64,000 nucleotides of DNA from Pseudomonas sp. Os17 (GTDB taxonomy: Bacteria > Pseudomonadota > Gammaproteobacteria > Pseudomonadales > Pseudomonadaceae), in assembly GCF_001547895.1 (NCBI RefSeq), contig NZ_AP014627.1, positions 5,521,501 to 5,585,500 of the forward strand, written 5' to 3'. The position numbers and the translations under genes are program-made. The notes beneath the pieces are model-generated. The model was not told the origin of the DNA and did not search any database. It saw only the letters and a list, made by a program, of their open reading frames with translations. Below, in pieces: positions 1 to 9,189 of the stretch (the stretch's first letter is position 1; every line of letters starts with the position of its first letter).

Positions 1-964
1 TGGCGATCGCGCTGATTTGCGGCACGCCGACACCGGCAACGATACGGGTGGTGCAGATCGAGCCAGGGCCGATACCGACCTTGACCGCGTCGGCGCCGGC
101 TTCGGCCAGGGCCTTGGCTGCAGCGCCAGTGGCGATGTTGCCGCCGATCACCTGGACTTCAGGGAAGTTCTCCTTGACCCAGCGAACGCGGTCGATCACG
201 CCCTTGGAGTGACCGTGGGCGGTGTCTACCACCACCACGTCGACACCGGCGTTGACCAGCGCGGCAACGCGATCGCCGGTGTCCTTACCCGTGCCGACCG
301 CAGCGCCGACGCGCAGGCGACCTTGGTCGTCCTTGCTGGCCAGCGGGTAGGCCTTGGCTTTTTCGATGTCGTTGACGGTCATCATGCCCTTGAGGGCGAA
401 GGCGTCATCGACGATCAGCACGCGTTCGATACGGTGCTTGTGCAGCAGCTCACGGACGGCGGTCTTGTCGGCGCCTTCCTTGACGGTGACCAGACGCTCT
501 TTAGGCGTCATCACTTCGCGAACGCTGACATCCAGACGGCTTTCGAAACGCACGTCGCGGGAAGTCACGATGCCCACCAGGTCGCCGTTGTGCAGTACGG
601 GCACACCGGAGATGTTGTGCATGTTGGTCAGTTCGAGGAGGTCACGCACGGTGGCGTCGGCTTCGATGGTGATGGGGTCCTTGACCACACCGGCTTCGAA
701 ACGCTTGACCTTGCGCACTTCGGCAGCTTGCTGCTCGATGGTCATGTTCTTGTGGATGATGCCGATGCCGCCTTCCTGAGCCATGGCGATTGCCAGACGG
801 GCTTCAGTGACGGTGTCCATGGCGGCGGAAACCAGTGGAATATTCAGCTCGATGCCACGGGTCAAACGGGTCTTTAGACTGACTTCATTAGGCAGTACTT
901 CGGAATAACCGGGCACTAAGAGGATGTCGTCGAAGGTGAGGGCTTCTTGGCTGATACGCAGCAT
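1..964 (-). CDS. guaB: IMP dehydrogenase, N-terminal part (3' end outside window)
   Basis: IMP dehydrogenase oxidises IMP to XMP with NAD+, the committed step of GMP synthesis. About 321 codons are visible from the ATG at 964, starting [13 protein letters not shown], as in bacterial GuaB. The frame runs through the CBS-domain region and reaches the catalytic loop [16 protein letters not shown], which holds the active-site cysteine, just before the window edge. The rest of the gene and probably guaA lie beyond position 1. A promoter lies just upstream. The identification is firm. Confidence 0.97.
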   Translation of the reverse strand, partial: MLRISQEALTFDDILLVPGYSEVLPNEVSLKTRLTRGIELNIPLVSAAMDTVTEARLAIAMAQEGGIGIIHKNMTIEQQAAEVRKVKRFEAGVVKDPITIEADATVRDLLELTNMHNISGVPVLHNGDLVGIVTSRDVRFESRLDVSVREVMTPKERLVTVKEGADKTAVRELLHKHRIERVLIVDDAFALKGMMTVNDIEKAKAYPLASKDDQGRLRVGAAVGTGKDTGDRVAALVNAGVDVVVVDTAHGHSKGVIDRVRWVKENFPEVQVIGGNIATGAAAKALAEAGADAVKVGIGPGSICTTRIVAGVGVPQISAIA

Positions 965-1000
965 CGCGGGGGCTCCCGGGCGGGAAAATGGAAGCGCGCC

Positions 1001-1029
1001 ATTATACTCAGACACCTACCCGGGCTCAA
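1001..1029 (-). promoter_or_regulatory. Sigma70-type promoter of guaB
   Basis: Read on the reverse strand there is a -35 TTGAGC, a 17-nt spacer and a consensus -10 TATAAT (at 1001-1006). It lies 37 nt upstream of the guaB ATG, so the leader would be about 30 nt, too short for a riboswitch. Confidence 0.7.
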
Positions 1030-1080
1030 TGTAAAACTCTGTCTAATATCGCTGGAGTGATAGATGGAGATATCCGCGCG

Positions 1081-1629
1081 CTACAACTCGACCTTGACCC
1101 AACTTATCGGTTGATCCAGCCAGTCGGCGAACTCGTCGATAAAACTCTGTTTGAAACCCGCTTCGGCCCAGTTGTTGAAGATAAAGCCCAAGTTGGAAAA
1201 GCCGCATTCCTGAAGAAACAGAAAGCCGTTGATGTCATCTTCATGACCGCACTCGGGACAGGTGAAGTTATCGGTGCGCCCCGGCATCCAGTCTTCCAGG
1301 CTCTCGAACAGCGCCTCGCCGATTTCCTGGCGGCATTCGGCGCAGCCGGCTTCTTCGAGGAAGCCCTTGGCCGGGGTATAGATGCAGCGCTTGGTGATGA
1401 TCTCCAGGCCATTGATCGGCTCGCCGAAGGGCAGCGCCTCTGGCCGCAGCACTACGTCCCGTGCCCCCGGCGCAATCGCATGGCCCATGCGATTGCCGGT
1501 ACGCCCGCAGGTGCTCAGGGTTTCCTCGACGATGTTCTTGCGCACCAGCCAGCGCACGATGGCCCGGGCCCGGGGCTCGTGCACCGGCAGGGTGGAGATT
1601 TTCGGGACGAGGATGCTTTGCGAGTTCAT
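1081..1629 (-). CDS. Zinc-ribbon hypothetical protein
   Basis: The 182-residue product has no function I can name; homologues are common in Pseudomonas next to guaB. Two CxxC pairs, C96-x2-C99 and C124-x2-C127 (CPECG), are spaced like a zinc ribbon. The C-terminal third is acidic and aromatic (FNNWAEAGFKQSFIDEF). There is no signal peptide or membrane segment, so it is probably cytoplasmic. The ATG at 1629 is the first in frame. It is transcribed toward guaB but separated from it by the guaB promoter. A REPIN lies just upstream. Confidence 0.75.
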   Translation of the reverse strand: MNSQSILVPKISTLPVHEPRARAIVRWLVRKNIVEETLSTCGRTGNRMGHAIAPGARDVVLRPEALPFGEPINGLEIITKRCIYTPAKGFLEEAGCAECRQEIGEALFESLEDWMPGRTDNFTCPECGHEDDINGFLFLQECGFSNLGFIFNNWAEAGFKQSFIDEFADWLDQPISWVKVEL

Positions 1630-1662
1630 GGATAACCTGAAACGTGCGGGACAGTACGAACG

Positions 1663-1721
1663 CGTTCGCCGGCAAACCGGCTCCTGGCATTAATTGTAGG
1701 AGCCGGCGTGCCGGCGAACGC
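1663..1721. repeat. REPIN (two inverted REP sequences)
   Basis: Two REP units face each other. The left one starts GCGTTCGCCGGC and the right one ends in its exact reverse complement GCCGGCGAACGC, and the core AGGAGCCGG is mirrored. Head-to-tail REP doublets of this GTAGGAGCCGG type are mobilised by RAYT transposases in fluorescent pseudomonads. It sits between two reverse-strand genes. Confidence 0.85.
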
Positions 1722-1759
1722 ATTTAAAGGCCCGCAGCTTAATCCCTGCCCCCGGCAGG

Positions 1760-2530
1760 TCAAGTGCTCAGGTAGCGCCCGATCAAGGCAAAACCACTGG
1801 CCAGCACCAGCCAGGTCACCAGGCGGACAAAGGCCTCCCGAGACAACTTCATGGTCAAGCGCCGCCCGACCCACAAGCCCAACGCCATCGCTGGCAACAG
1901 GCAGCCGGCCAACAGCAGCAGCGGCCACTCGGCATACACCCCGGCCAGGGCGAACAGGCTCAGGCGCACCACGGTGCTGCAACTGATCAACGCACTTTGA
2001 GTGGCCCGGGCCGGGTCCTTGGGCAAACGGCTGTTCAGGTAAATGGCATATAGAAAGCCGCCACTGCCGAACAGCGCGCCAAACATTCCGCCCACTATTC
2101 CCATCGGCACCGCCCAGCCGGCCGCCAGCTGAGCCGGGCGCACCTTCACCCACAAGCTGTAGATGGCGTAGGCACTGATAAACAGCCCCATTAATAGAAG
2201 CAGCAGATCGGACTTGAGGTTGAGCAGGAAAATCACCCCCAAGGTGCAGCCCAGCGCCATGCAGGGCAACAGCCGCAACAGCTCGGGCCTGGCCACGTCC
2301 TTGCGCGATGGCAACAGGTTGCCGAAGGCCGCGACAAAGTCGAGCAGCACCAGCAGCGGCACGATCTTCGACAACGGCATGAACAGGATCAGCACCGGTC
2401 CCGCCACCAGCGCCGTGCCGAAACCGGCAATGCCAAACACGATGTACGCCAGCGCGATGCCCATGCCGATCGCCAACCAGGCTCCCGGACCAAACGACCA
2501 CTGACTCAACCCCTCGATGATCACGCTCAT
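1760..2530 (-). CDS. TauE/SafE family sulfite/anion exporter permease
   Basis: An integral membrane protein of about 256 residues with eight or so hydrophobic segments and the internal duplication and glycine-rich turns (GIAGFGTALVAGP, GGMFGALFGSGGFLYAIYL) typical of the TauE/SafE family. That family moves sulfite, sulfoacetate and other small organic anions; the substrate here cannot be read. The ATG at 2530 is preferred over the GTG one codon upstream. It is divergent from a LysR regulator at 2633, the usual arrangement for a regulator and its target, so that protein may control it. Confidence 0.88.
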   Translation of the reverse strand: MSVIIEGLSQWSFGPGAWLAIGMGIALAYIVFGIAGFGTALVAGPVLILFMPLSKIVPLLVLLDFVAAFGNLLPSRKDVARPELLRLLPCMALGCTLGVIFLLNLKSDLLLLLMGLFISAYAIYSLWVKVRPAQLAAGWAVPMGIVGGMFGALFGSGGFLYAIYLNSRLPKDPARATQSALISCSTVVRLSLFALAGVYAEWPLLLLAGCLLPAMALGLWVGRRLTMKLSREAFVRLVTWLVLASGFALIGRYLST

Positions 2531-2632
2531 CACTGCGACTTCCCCAACTGGATCAGCAATGACTTTAGCCAGCGGCGAGCCTTGCGACTAATATCGTCAA
2601 AGCCTTCAACCCATCGCAAAAAGGCATGTCTT

Positions 2633-3580
2633 GTGATTTCAACCCGTCAACTGCGCTATTTCGTGGAAATTGCCGAGAGCGGTAGCTTCAGCGCTGCGGC
2701 AGAACGCCTGTTCGTTGCCCAGTCGGCCCTCAGCCGGCAGATCAAGGAACTGGAAGGCCAACTGCAAACCCCACTGTTCCAACGCACCGCCCGCCAGCCT
2801 CGACTGACTGCCGCCGGTGAAGCCTTCCTGCCCAAGGCCCGCAACCTGCTGAGCGAACTGCACAAGGCTGCGGAGCTGGCCACCCAGGTCGGCCAGGGGC
2901 AACTGGGCACGCTGCGCCTGAGTCATTCAAGCACCGTGCCCATGAGCGGTCGCCTGCTGAGGGGCATCAGCGAGTATCTGCAGGCGTGCCCCGGAGCCTC
3001 GATGGACATCGTCAAGCTGTCGTCCGAGGCGCAGTTGCAGGAGCTCGCCGAAGGCCGGCTGGATGCTGGCCTGCTGCGCCTGCCGGTACTGCGCCAGCGG
3101 GAGGGCGTGCAAATCGTGCCCCTGTTCAGCGAACCGCTGCTCCTGGCCTTGCCGCCACAGCATCCTCTGGCCCTTGATCCACCGGCCCGGGGGGTGGAGC
3201 TGGCGCAGCTGCGCAACGAAGCCTTTATCTCCATCCCCCATCCCCAGCGCGGGGGCTTGAGCTATCTGTCGGCACAGTTGTGCATGCGCCAGGGATTCTT
3301 TCCCAAGGCCGCGCGAGTCATGTCACGCAAGACCACTCAACTGCAGTTGATCCAGGCCGGTTTCGGCATCGCCCTGCTGCCCGAATCGATGCAGGACATC
3401 GCCCCGACCAGCGTGCGTTTCCTGCCTCTGGCCGATAGCGATTGCCAGAGCACCGTCGCCCTCGCCTATCGACAAGACCCCACACCGCTGGTGGCGCAGT
3501 TTGTCGAACAGCTGCGCAATCATTGGCAATCGAATTGCGTTGTTCCGTGGACTGACAGCCCCTTAAACTGCGCCCCATGA
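2633..3580 (+). CDS. LysR family transcriptional regulator
   Basis: A 315-residue LysR-type regulator. The N-terminal winged HTH is clear (LRYFVEIAESGSFSAAAERL, then QSALSRQIKELE), followed by a periplasmic-binding-protein-like effector domain. GTG at 2633 is chosen because translation then begins at ISTRQLRYF, the normal distance from the HTH; the upstream TTG at 2582 adds a tail with no family resemblance. It is divergent from the TauE/SafE permease. Its stop overlaps the xseA start as ATGA, so xseA may be translationally coupled to it. The effector is unknown. Confidence 0.9.
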   Translation: MISTRQLRYFVEIAESGSFSAAAERLFVAQSALSRQIKELEGQLQTPLFQRTARQPRLTAAGEAFLPKARNLLSELHKAAELATQVGQGQLGTLRLSHSSTVPMSGRLLRGISEYLQACPGASMDIVKLSSEAQLQELAEGRLDAGLLRLPVLRQREGVQIVPLFSEPLLLALPPQHPLALDPPARGVELAQLRNEAFISIPHPQRGGLSYLSAQLCMRQGFFPKAARVMSRKTTQLQLIQAGFGIALLPESMQDIAPTSVRFLPLADSDCQSTVALAYRQDPTPLVAQFVEQLRNHWQSNCVVPWTDSPLNCAP

Positions 3581-4956
3581 TTAAAGATCCCTTTGCACGA
3601 CTCGGCCTGGACCGCGAGGTCCTCACTGTCACCCAGCTCAACGGCCGCGCCCGGGTGCTGCTCGAAGACGTGTTCAGCAACATCTGGGTCGAAGGCGAGA
3701 TCTCCAACCTCGCTCGCCCGGCTTCCGGCCATGTCTACTTCACCCTCAAGGACAGCGGCGCCCAGGTGCGTTGTGCGCTGTTCCGGCAGAATGCTGCGCG
3801 GGTCCGCCAGGCGCTGAAGGACGGCCTGGCGGTCAAGGTCCGGGGCAAGGTCTCGCTGTTCGAGGGCCGCGGCGACTATCAGCTGATCCTCGACACCGTG
3901 GAGCCAGCCGGTGACGGCGCCCTGCGCCTGGCCTTCGATGCACTCAAGGAAAAGCTCAGCGCCGAAGGCCTGTTCAGCGCCGAGCGCAAGGTGCCGCTGC
4001 CCGCTCATCCGCAACGCATCGGCATCATCAGTTCCCCTACCGGCGCGGTGATCCGCGACATCATCAGCGTGTTCCGCCGCCGGGCGCCGCAGGTTGAACT
4101 GACCCTGATTCCCACGGCCGTGCAGGGCCGCGAGGCCACGGCGCAGATCGTCCGCGCCTTGCAACTGGCCGATGCCCGGGGCTTTGACGCGCTGATCCTG
4201 GCCCGTGGTGGCGGCTCGCTGGAAGACCTCTGGTGCTTCAACGAAGAAGCCGTGGCGCGGGCAGTGGATGCCTGCGTGACGCCGATCGTCAGCGCCGTCG
4301 GCCATGAAACCGACGTGTCCATCAGCGATTTCGTGGCCGACGTTCGTGCCCCCACGCCTTCCGCCGCCGCCGAACTGCTGGCCCCTGACTCCAGCGACCT
4401 GCAACGCCGCATCGACAGCCTGCATCGGCGCCTGGTGATGCGCATCCGCGACCGGCTGATGCGCGACCGCCTGCGCCTGGACGGCCTGGCCCGACGCCTG
4501 CGCCATCCCGGCGAACGCCTGCGCCAGCAAGCACAGCGCCTGGATGACCTGGACATGCGCCTGCGCCGGGCCTTCGAACGCAGCCTCAATACCCGGCGCG
4601 AACGCTTGATCCGCCTGGAAACCCGCCTCGGCGCCCAGCATCCGGGTCGGCAACTGGCACTGCTGCGCCAGCGCCTGGACAGCCTGGCCGAACGGCTGCC
4701 CCGCGCCATGCGCGAAGGTATCAAGGCCCGGCGCCTGCAATTGCACAGCCAGATGCAGACCCTGCATGTGGTCAGCCCCCTGGCCACCCTGGGCCGCGGC
4801 TACAGCATCCTGCTGGACGATCGTGGCCAGGCCATCCGCAACGCCGCCCAGACCCGCAACGGCCAGCGCCTCACTGCCCGCCTGGGTGAAGGCGAGTTGC
4901 AAGTGCGGGTCGAAGACAACCACCTGACGCCTGTCACCCTCTCTCTACTGGATTGA
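3577..4956 (+). CDS. xseA: Exodeoxyribonuclease VII large subunit
   Basis: XseA with XseB forms exonuclease VII, which degrades single-stranded DNA from both ends in mismatch repair and recombination. The 459-residue product has the N-terminal OB fold (VTQLNGRARVLLEDVFSNIWVEGEISN), then the catalytic domain with RIGIISSPTGAVIRDI and LARGGGSLEDLW, a long arginine-rich coiled coil (about 280-400) and the C-terminal GRGYSIL motif. Length and domain order match the family. The ATG overlaps the upstream LysR stop. xseB is not nearby. Confidence 0.97.
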   Translation: MIKDPFARLGLDREVLTVTQLNGRARVLLEDVFSNIWVEGEISNLARPASGHVYFTLKDSGAQVRCALFRQNAARVRQALKDGLAVKVRGKVSLFEGRGDYQLILDTVEPAGDGALRLAFDALKEKLSAEGLFSAERKVPLPAHPQRIGIISSPTGAVIRDIISVFRRRAPQVELTLIPTAVQGREATAQIVRALQLADARGFDALILARGGGSLEDLWCFNEEAVARAVDACVTPIVSAVGHETDVSISDFVADVRAPTPSAAAELLAPDSSDLQRRIDSLHRRLVMRIRDRLMRDRLRLDGLARRLRHPGERLRQQAQRLDDLDMRLRRAFERSLNTRRERLIRLETRLGAQHPGRQLALLRQRLDSLAERLPRAMREGIKARRLQLHSQMQTLHVVSPLATLGRGYSILLDDRGQAIRNAAQTRNGQRLTARLGEGELQVRVEDNHLTPVTLSLLD

Positions 4957-4959
4957 TCC

Positions 4960-5781
4960 ATGTCGCGCTTTCTCTGCTCCCTGCTGTTGCTGTGCCTGGC
5001 CTTGAATGCTCAAGCCGACAGCTACATCACCCGCCTGTTGAACAAGCCTGTGCCCGGTGGCGTCGCGGTGGTCGACCTGGGCAACGCCGCCCAGGCGCCC
5101 AAGGCCAGCTATCAAGGCAAACCCGTGCTGGTGGTCAAGGAGCAGAACAACTGGCTGGCGATCGTCGGCATCCCACTGACGGTCAAGCCCGGTCCTCAGC
5201 AGATCAGCGCCGGCAACCGCAGCCTGAGTTTCGTGGTGGGCAGCAAGAAATACCCCGAGCAGCACATCACCTTGAAGAACCAGCGCCAGGTCAATCCGAA
5301 CCCGGCGGACCTCAAGCGCATCGATGGCGAACTGGCAGAGCAGATCCGCGCCTACCGCAGCTTCAGCCCCAACACCCCGAGCAACCTGCTGCTGGACAAA
5401 CCGGTTAACGGACCGCTGTCGAGCAAGTTCGGCGTGCGCCGGTTCTTCAATGGCGAGGAGCGCAATCCTCACGCCGGGCTGGACTTTGCCGTACCGGCAG
5501 GTACGCCGATCAAGACTCCGGCAGCCGGCAAGGTGATCCTGATCGGCAACTACTTCTTCAACGGCAACACGGTGTTCGTCGACCACGGCCAGGGCTTTAT
5601 CAGCATGTTCTGCCACATGTCGAAGATCGATGTGAAAGTCGGCCAGTCGCTGGCTCGCGCAGCAGTGGTGGGCAAGGTGGGTTCGACTGGACGCGCCACC
5701 GGCCCGCATATGCACTGGAACGTCAGCCTGAACGACGCCCGGGTCGATCCGGCGATTTTTATCGGGGCGTTTCAACCCTGA
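4960..5781 (+). CDS. M23 family metallopeptidase, exported
   Basis: A 273-residue protein with a cleavable signal peptide (MSRFLCSLLLLCLALNAQA). The C-terminal half is an M23/LytM domain with all expected residues: H171 and D175 (HAGLD), H219 (FCHM) and H250-x-H252 (PHMHW), giving zinc ligands H171/D175/H252. It should act in the periplasm on peptidoglycan cross-links or as an amidase activator. The N-terminal part resembles the beta-rich domain that precedes many M23 peptidases. It starts 3 nt after xseA, so the two are probably cotranscribed. Confidence 0.92.
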   Translation: MSRFLCSLLLLCLALNAQADSYITRLLNKPVPGGVAVVDLGNAAQAPKASYQGKPVLVVKEQNNWLAIVGIPLTVKPGPQQISAGNRSLSFVVGSKKYPEQHITLKNQRQVNPNPADLKRIDGELAEQIRAYRSFSPNTPSNLLLDKPVNGPLSSKFGVRRFFNGEERNPHAGLDFAVPAGTPIKTPAAGKVILIGNYFFNGNTVFVDHGQGFISMFCHMSKIDVKVGQSLARAAVVGKVGSTGRATGPHMHWNVSLNDARVDPAIFIGAFQP

Positions 5782-5819
5782 TCCCCGGGCCTGACCGCCG
5801 ACAAGTCGCTCCCCACGAG

Positions 5820-5849
5820 GATTGCGCAGGCCAGGACGACTGCGCAATC
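5820..5849 (+). terminator. Candidate terminator after the xseA-M23 operon
   Basis: A perfect 10-bp stem GATTGCGCAG / CTGCGCAATC with a 10-nt loop lies 38 nt after the peptidase stop. It is followed by GTTGATATTCTTT, T-rich but not a clean T run, so termination may be weak. Confidence 0.45.
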
Positions 5850-5969
5850 GTTGATATTCTTTACAAGAATAGCCAGCATAAAATCTCGATATAACTTCAA
5901 TTTCGAGTATTCCTCTCAATTTTTTTCGACTGCTTGCCATCTCTCATCTCAGTGGTTAGGGTTGAGCGC

Positions 5970-6047
5970 ATGAAAACCTCTCACACCCTCATTCAGCGTC
6001 GTCAACACCGGAGCCTCTGCCTCGTCAGCGCACGACTGCCAGGCTGA
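5970..6047 (+). CDS. Candidate 25-aa leader peptide upstream of leuA
   Basis: A short ORF starting MKTSHTLIQRR ends 90 nt before leuA. It contains four leucine codons (CTC, CTC, CTC, CTG), three of them in the last ten residues, with the run Leu-Cys-Leu-Val at codons 16-19. The upstream TAGGGTTGAG is a weak ribosome binding site. Leader peptides control leucine operons in many proteobacteria, but the leucine density here is modest, so the ORF may be incidental. Confidence 0.4.
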   Translation: MKTSHTLIQRRQHRSLCLVSARLPG

Positions 6048-6137
6048 ATCGCGGTGCCTCATCCCCCTGCGTCAACACTGCACTCTTGACTCACCGGCAG
6101 GTCGCCTCTTTTCGGCCCGGACCATAAGGATTTCTCC

Positions 6138-7817
6138 ATGACCATGCTCAAAGACCCATCCTCCAAGTACCGCGCGTTTCCGACCATCAACTTGCCGGAC
6201 CGCACCTGGCCGTCGAAGACCATCACCCGCGCGCCGATCTGGTGCAGCTCGGACTTGCGTGATGGCAACCAGTCGCTGATCGAGCCGATGGATGCGGTCA
6301 AGAAGCTGCGTTTCTGGAAAACCCTGGTAGCTGTTGGCGTGAAGGAAATCGAGGCGTCGTTCCCCGCCGCTTCGCAAACCGACTTCGATTTCGTGCGCAC
6401 CCTGATCGAAGGCGGCCATATCCCGGACGACACCACCATCCAGGTATTGACCCAGGCCCGCGAAGACCTGATTGCCCGCACCTTCGAGTCCTTGCGTGGG
6501 GCGAAGAAAGCCATCGTCCACCTGTACAACGCCACCAGCCCGTCGTTCCGCCGCATCGTCTTCAACCAGGACAAGGCCGGCGTGAAGGAAATCGCGGTGA
6601 ACGCCGCCAAGCTGTTCGTCAAATACGCCGCTCAGCAGCCGGAAACCCAGTGGCAGTTCGAGTACTCGCCAGAGACCTTCAGCGCCACCGAACTGGAGTT
6701 CGCCAAGGAAGTCTGTGACGCCGTGGTGGAAGTCTGGAACGCGACGCCGACCAACAAGGTGATCCTCAACCTGCCGGCCACCGTTGAAGTGGCGACACCG
6801 AACATCTACGCCGACCAGATCGAGTGGTTCTGCCGCCACATCAACCGTCGCGACAGCGTGCTCATCAGCCTGCACACCCACAACGACCGTGGCACTGGCG
6901 TAGCCGCCACCGAGCTGGGCCTGATGGCCGGCGCCGACCGTGTGGAAGGCTGCCTGTTCGGCAACGGCGAGCGTACCGGCAACGTCGACCTGGTCACCGT
7001 GGCCTTGAACCTCTATACCCAGGGCGTCGATCCGGAGCTGGACTTTTCCGACATCGACGGCGTGCGCAAAGTGGTGGAAGAGTGCAACCAGATTGCCGTG
7101 CACCCACGTCACCCATATGTCGGTGACCTGGTCCACACCGCCTTCTCCGGCTCCCACCAGGACGCGATTCGCAAGGGCTTCGCCCAGCAGAAAGCCGACG
7201 GCTTGTGGGAAGTGCCGTACTTGCCGATCGACCCGGCCGACATCGGTCGCAGCTACGAGGCAGTGATCCGCGTCAACAGCCAGTCGGGCAAGGGCGGTAT
7301 CGCCTACCTGCTGGAGCAGGAATACGGCATCAGCTTGCCGCGCCGCATGCAGATCGAATTCAGCCAGGTGGTGCAGCGGGAAACCGATCGCCTGGGCCTG
7401 GAAATGACCGCCCAGCAGATCCACGCGCTGTTGCACAGCGAGTACTTGCAGGCCAACACCCCGTACGCGCTGGTCAGCCATCGCCTGCAGGAAGAAAACG
7501 GCCACAGCGCCGTGGAAGTGGAAGTGTCGAGCAAGGGCCAGGGCGAAACCAACCTGCACTGGCGTGGCAAGGGCAACGGTGCCCTGGAAGCGCTGGTGGC
7601 CGGCTTGCCGGTGCCGGTGGAGATCATGGACTACAACGAACACGCCATCGGCGCCGGCACCAACGCCAAGGCGGCGGCCTACATCGAACTGCGGGTCAAC
7701 GGTGAGCGTGCGGTCCACGGCGTGGGCATCGACGAAAACATCACCACGGCCAGCTTCAAGGCGCTGTTCAGTGCCCTGAACCGCTCCCTGAGCGAGCAGG
7801 AAGCCAAGGCGGCTTAA
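6138..7817 (+). CDS. leuA: 2-isopropylmalate synthase
   Basis: LeuA condenses acetyl-CoA with 2-oxoisovalerate, the first committed step of leucine synthesis. The 559-residue protein is of the longer LeuA type found in pseudomonads and actinobacteria. It shows the metal-site motif SSDLRDGNQ near residue 35, [10 protein letters not shown] (HxH metal ligands), the [10 protein letters not shown] loop, and a C-terminal regulatory domain (about 430-555) that binds leucine for feedback inhibition. AAGGATTTCTCC before the ATG is a good ribosome binding site. It is followed by a strong terminator and stands alone, as leuCDB are elsewhere in Pseudomonas. Confidence 0.97.
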   Translation: MTMLKDPSSKYRAFPTINLPDRTWPSKTITRAPIWCSSDLRDGNQSLIEPMDAVKKLRFWKTLVAVGVKEIEASFPAASQTDFDFVRTLIEGGHIPDDTTIQVLTQAREDLIARTFESLRGAKKAIVHLYNATSPSFRRIVFNQDKAGVKEIAVNAAKLFVKYAAQQPETQWQFEYSPETFSATELEFAKEVCDAVVEVWNATPTNKVILNLPATVEVATPNIYADQIEWFCRHINRRDSVLISLHTHNDRGTGVAATELGLMAGADRVEGCLFGNGERTGNVDLVTVALNLYTQGVDPELDFSDIDGVRKVVEECNQIAVHPRHPYVGDLVHTAFSGSHQDAIRKGFAQQKADGLWEVPYLPIDPADIGRSYEAVIRVNSQSGKGGIAYLLEQEYGISLPRRMQIEFSQVVQRETDRLGLEMTAQQIHALLHSEYLQANTPYALVSHRLQEENGHSAVEVEVSSKGQGETNLHWRGKGNGALEALVAGLPVPVEIMDYNEHAIGAGTNAKAAAYIELRVNGERAVHGVGIDENITTASFKALFSALNRSLSEQEAKAA

Positions 7818-7830
7818 ACAGCGCTGATCA

Positions 7831-7868
7831 AAAAGGCCCCGGGGAGCGCTGCTCCTCGGGGCCTTTTT
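7831..7868 (+). terminator. Rho-independent terminator of leuA
   Basis: Stem GGCCCCG(G)GGAGC pairs with GCTCC(T)CGGGGCC, flanked by AAAA on the left and TTTTT on the right. It can therefore also serve the reverse-strand gene ending at 7906. Confidence 0.9.
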
Positions 7869-7905
7869 GCATCCGTTGCCACGCTAATTGGGCGCGGCAC
7901 AGGGT

Positions 7906-8307
7906 TCAGGCATGGACATCGACACTGAACATGGCTTGCAGCAAAGCGGCCTGCAACACCTGCAAAGTGCTGTTGGTCACGGCAATCTGCGCCTGAATCT
8001 CCATGACCTGCTGGGCCTTCTGTTCATCACTGGCCTGCCCCTTCTCGGTACTGGCCAATTGCGCCTGTTGTTGCTGCAGAATCTTCTGGGTCTGCTCGAT
8101 CTGCTTCTGCAACTGCTGCACCGGATCGCCGCCACCTTGCACCGCATCGATGCCGGCACCGGCAGAGTTGACCCGCAGTTCCTTGTCCTCGCCATCCTTG
8201 CCCTGGGCCGCCGGCGCCAGCGGGCTGGTGTCTTCGGCTGCCCCGGTCACGACTGTCGGCGTGGACAATGGATAAGGATTGACGGCATTGGCGTTGATGG
8301 TGGTCAT
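7906..8307 (-). CDS. Hypothetical coiled-coil protein
   Basis: A 133-residue protein I cannot assign. The N-terminal 45 residues are polar and low in structure. Residues about 62-115 form a glutamine-rich heptad pattern (QQLQKQIEQTQKILQQQQ) that should be a coiled coil, and the tail is alanine-rich and amphipathic. There is no signal peptide. A strong Shine-Dalgarno AGGAGGAA lies 7 nt before the ATG, so it is well expressed when transcribed. FlxA-like proteins look similar, but this is only a composition match. Confidence 0.7.
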   Translation of the reverse strand: MTTINANAVNPYPLSTPTVVTGAAEDTSPLAPAAQGKDGEDKELRVNSAGAGIDAVQGGGDPVQQLQKQIEQTQKILQQQQAQLASTEKGQASDEQKAQQVMEIQAQIAVTNSTLQVLQAALLQAMFSVDVHA

Positions 8308-8397
8308 GCTTGATTCCTCCTGGATGTCCGTCCTATCGGCGCTCGTCCCTGAAGCTTGATATCGGCAACCTGTAAAAAAGTGTGCGGCGATCTGCCC

Positions 8398-9189
8398 CTA
8401 AGTGAACATGAAAGTGTCGGCATCGAGGTTGGCTGGAAAGCGTGCGCGGTAGGCCGCCAGCTCGCCGGCATTCAGGCGCACCTGAAACACCCCATCCGCT
8501 TCCCCGGCGCTAAGCAGGGTTTCGCCCTGATAATCCAGCACCTGGCTGTCACCGGTGTAGGCGAAGCCCTTGCCGTCAGTGCCGATCCGGTTGACCGCCG
8601 CCACATAGCAAAGATTTTCAATGGCCCGGGCCGGTAGCAGGCGGTTCCAGTGCAAGCGCCGGGCGCCCGGCCAATTGGCGGTGTACAGCAGCAGATCGGT
8701 GTCCTGGGCATCGCGACTCCACACCGGAAAGCGCAGGTCGTAGCAGATCAGCGGACGAATGCGCCAGCCCTTGAGCTCGAACTGCACCTGGCGCTCGCCC
8801 GGAGTGAAGTGATTGTGCTCGCCGGCCATGCGGAACAGATGGCGCTTGTCGTAATGCCAGACTTCGCCGTCGGGGCGTGCCCACAACAGGCGGTTACGGT
8901 GGCTGCCATCCGCCGCCTGGATGATCACGCTCCCCGTGATCACCGCATCAAGCCTCTTCGCCTGGCAGCGCAGCCACTTGCTGGTGGGGCCGTTCTCAGC
9001 CTCTGCCAGGGTGCTGGACTCCATGGAAAATCCGGTGGTGAACATCTCCGGCAGGATGATCAGATCGGCACCGCGGGCCTGCTCCAGCAACTGCTCAAAG
9101 TGTTCGAAGTTGGCCTGGCGGTCATGCCAGGCCAGGGTGGTCTGAATCAACGCCAGATTCAGATCGGGTAATGCACTCAGATCACGCAT
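8398..9189 (-). CDS. Omega-amidase (nitrilase superfamily, YafV-like)
   Basis: A 263-residue C-N hydrolase with the complete Glu-Lys-Cys triad: E48 in LPEMFTTGFSM, K115 in HYDKRHLF and C149 in LICYDLRFPVWSR. Omega-amidases hydrolyse 2-oxoglutaramate or 2-oxosuccinamate left by glutamine or asparagine transaminases. The ATG at 9189 begins MRDLSALPDLNLALIQTT, the normal family start, and overlaps the end of the upstream aminotransferase by 13 nt. The coupling supports joint action in methionine/glutamine keto-acid salvage. Confidence 0.9.
   Translation of the reverse strand: MRDLSALPDLNLALIQTTLAWHDRQANFEHFEQLLEQARGADLIILPEMFTTGFSMESSTLAEAENGPTSKWLRCQAKRLDAVITGSVIIQAADGSHRNRLLWARPDGEVWHYDKRHLFRMAGEHNHFTPGERQVQFELKGWRIRPLICYDLRFPVWSRDAQDTDLLLYTANWPGARRLHWNRLLPARAIENLCYVAAVNRIGTDGKGFAYTGDSQVLDYQGETLLSAGEADGVFQVRLNAGELAAYRARFPANLDADTFMFT

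Larger units (their letters stand above)
5782..6137 (+). other. Intergenic region between the M23 peptidase and leuA
   Basis: This 356-nt stretch holds, in order, a 10-bp stem-loop (5820-5849), a small AT-rich palindrome ATTCTT-TAC-AAGAAT (5856-5870), an AT-rich promoter-like segment, and a 25-codon ORF (5970-6047) followed by 90 nt to leuA. A leader of this length before a leucine biosynthesis gene suggests attenuation or another leader-based control, but I could not fold a convincing terminator/antiterminator pair. Confidence 0.5.

Noticed and set aside
17..877. 286-codon plus-strand ORF
   Set aside because: It lies antisense to guaB and is His/Asp/Gly-rich without a known motif; such mirror frames are common opposite GC-rich genes.
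3520..4923. 467-codon reverse-strand ORF
   Set aside because: It is antisense to xseA, has the low-complexity Gln/Ala/His/Asp composition of a shadow frame and no start context.
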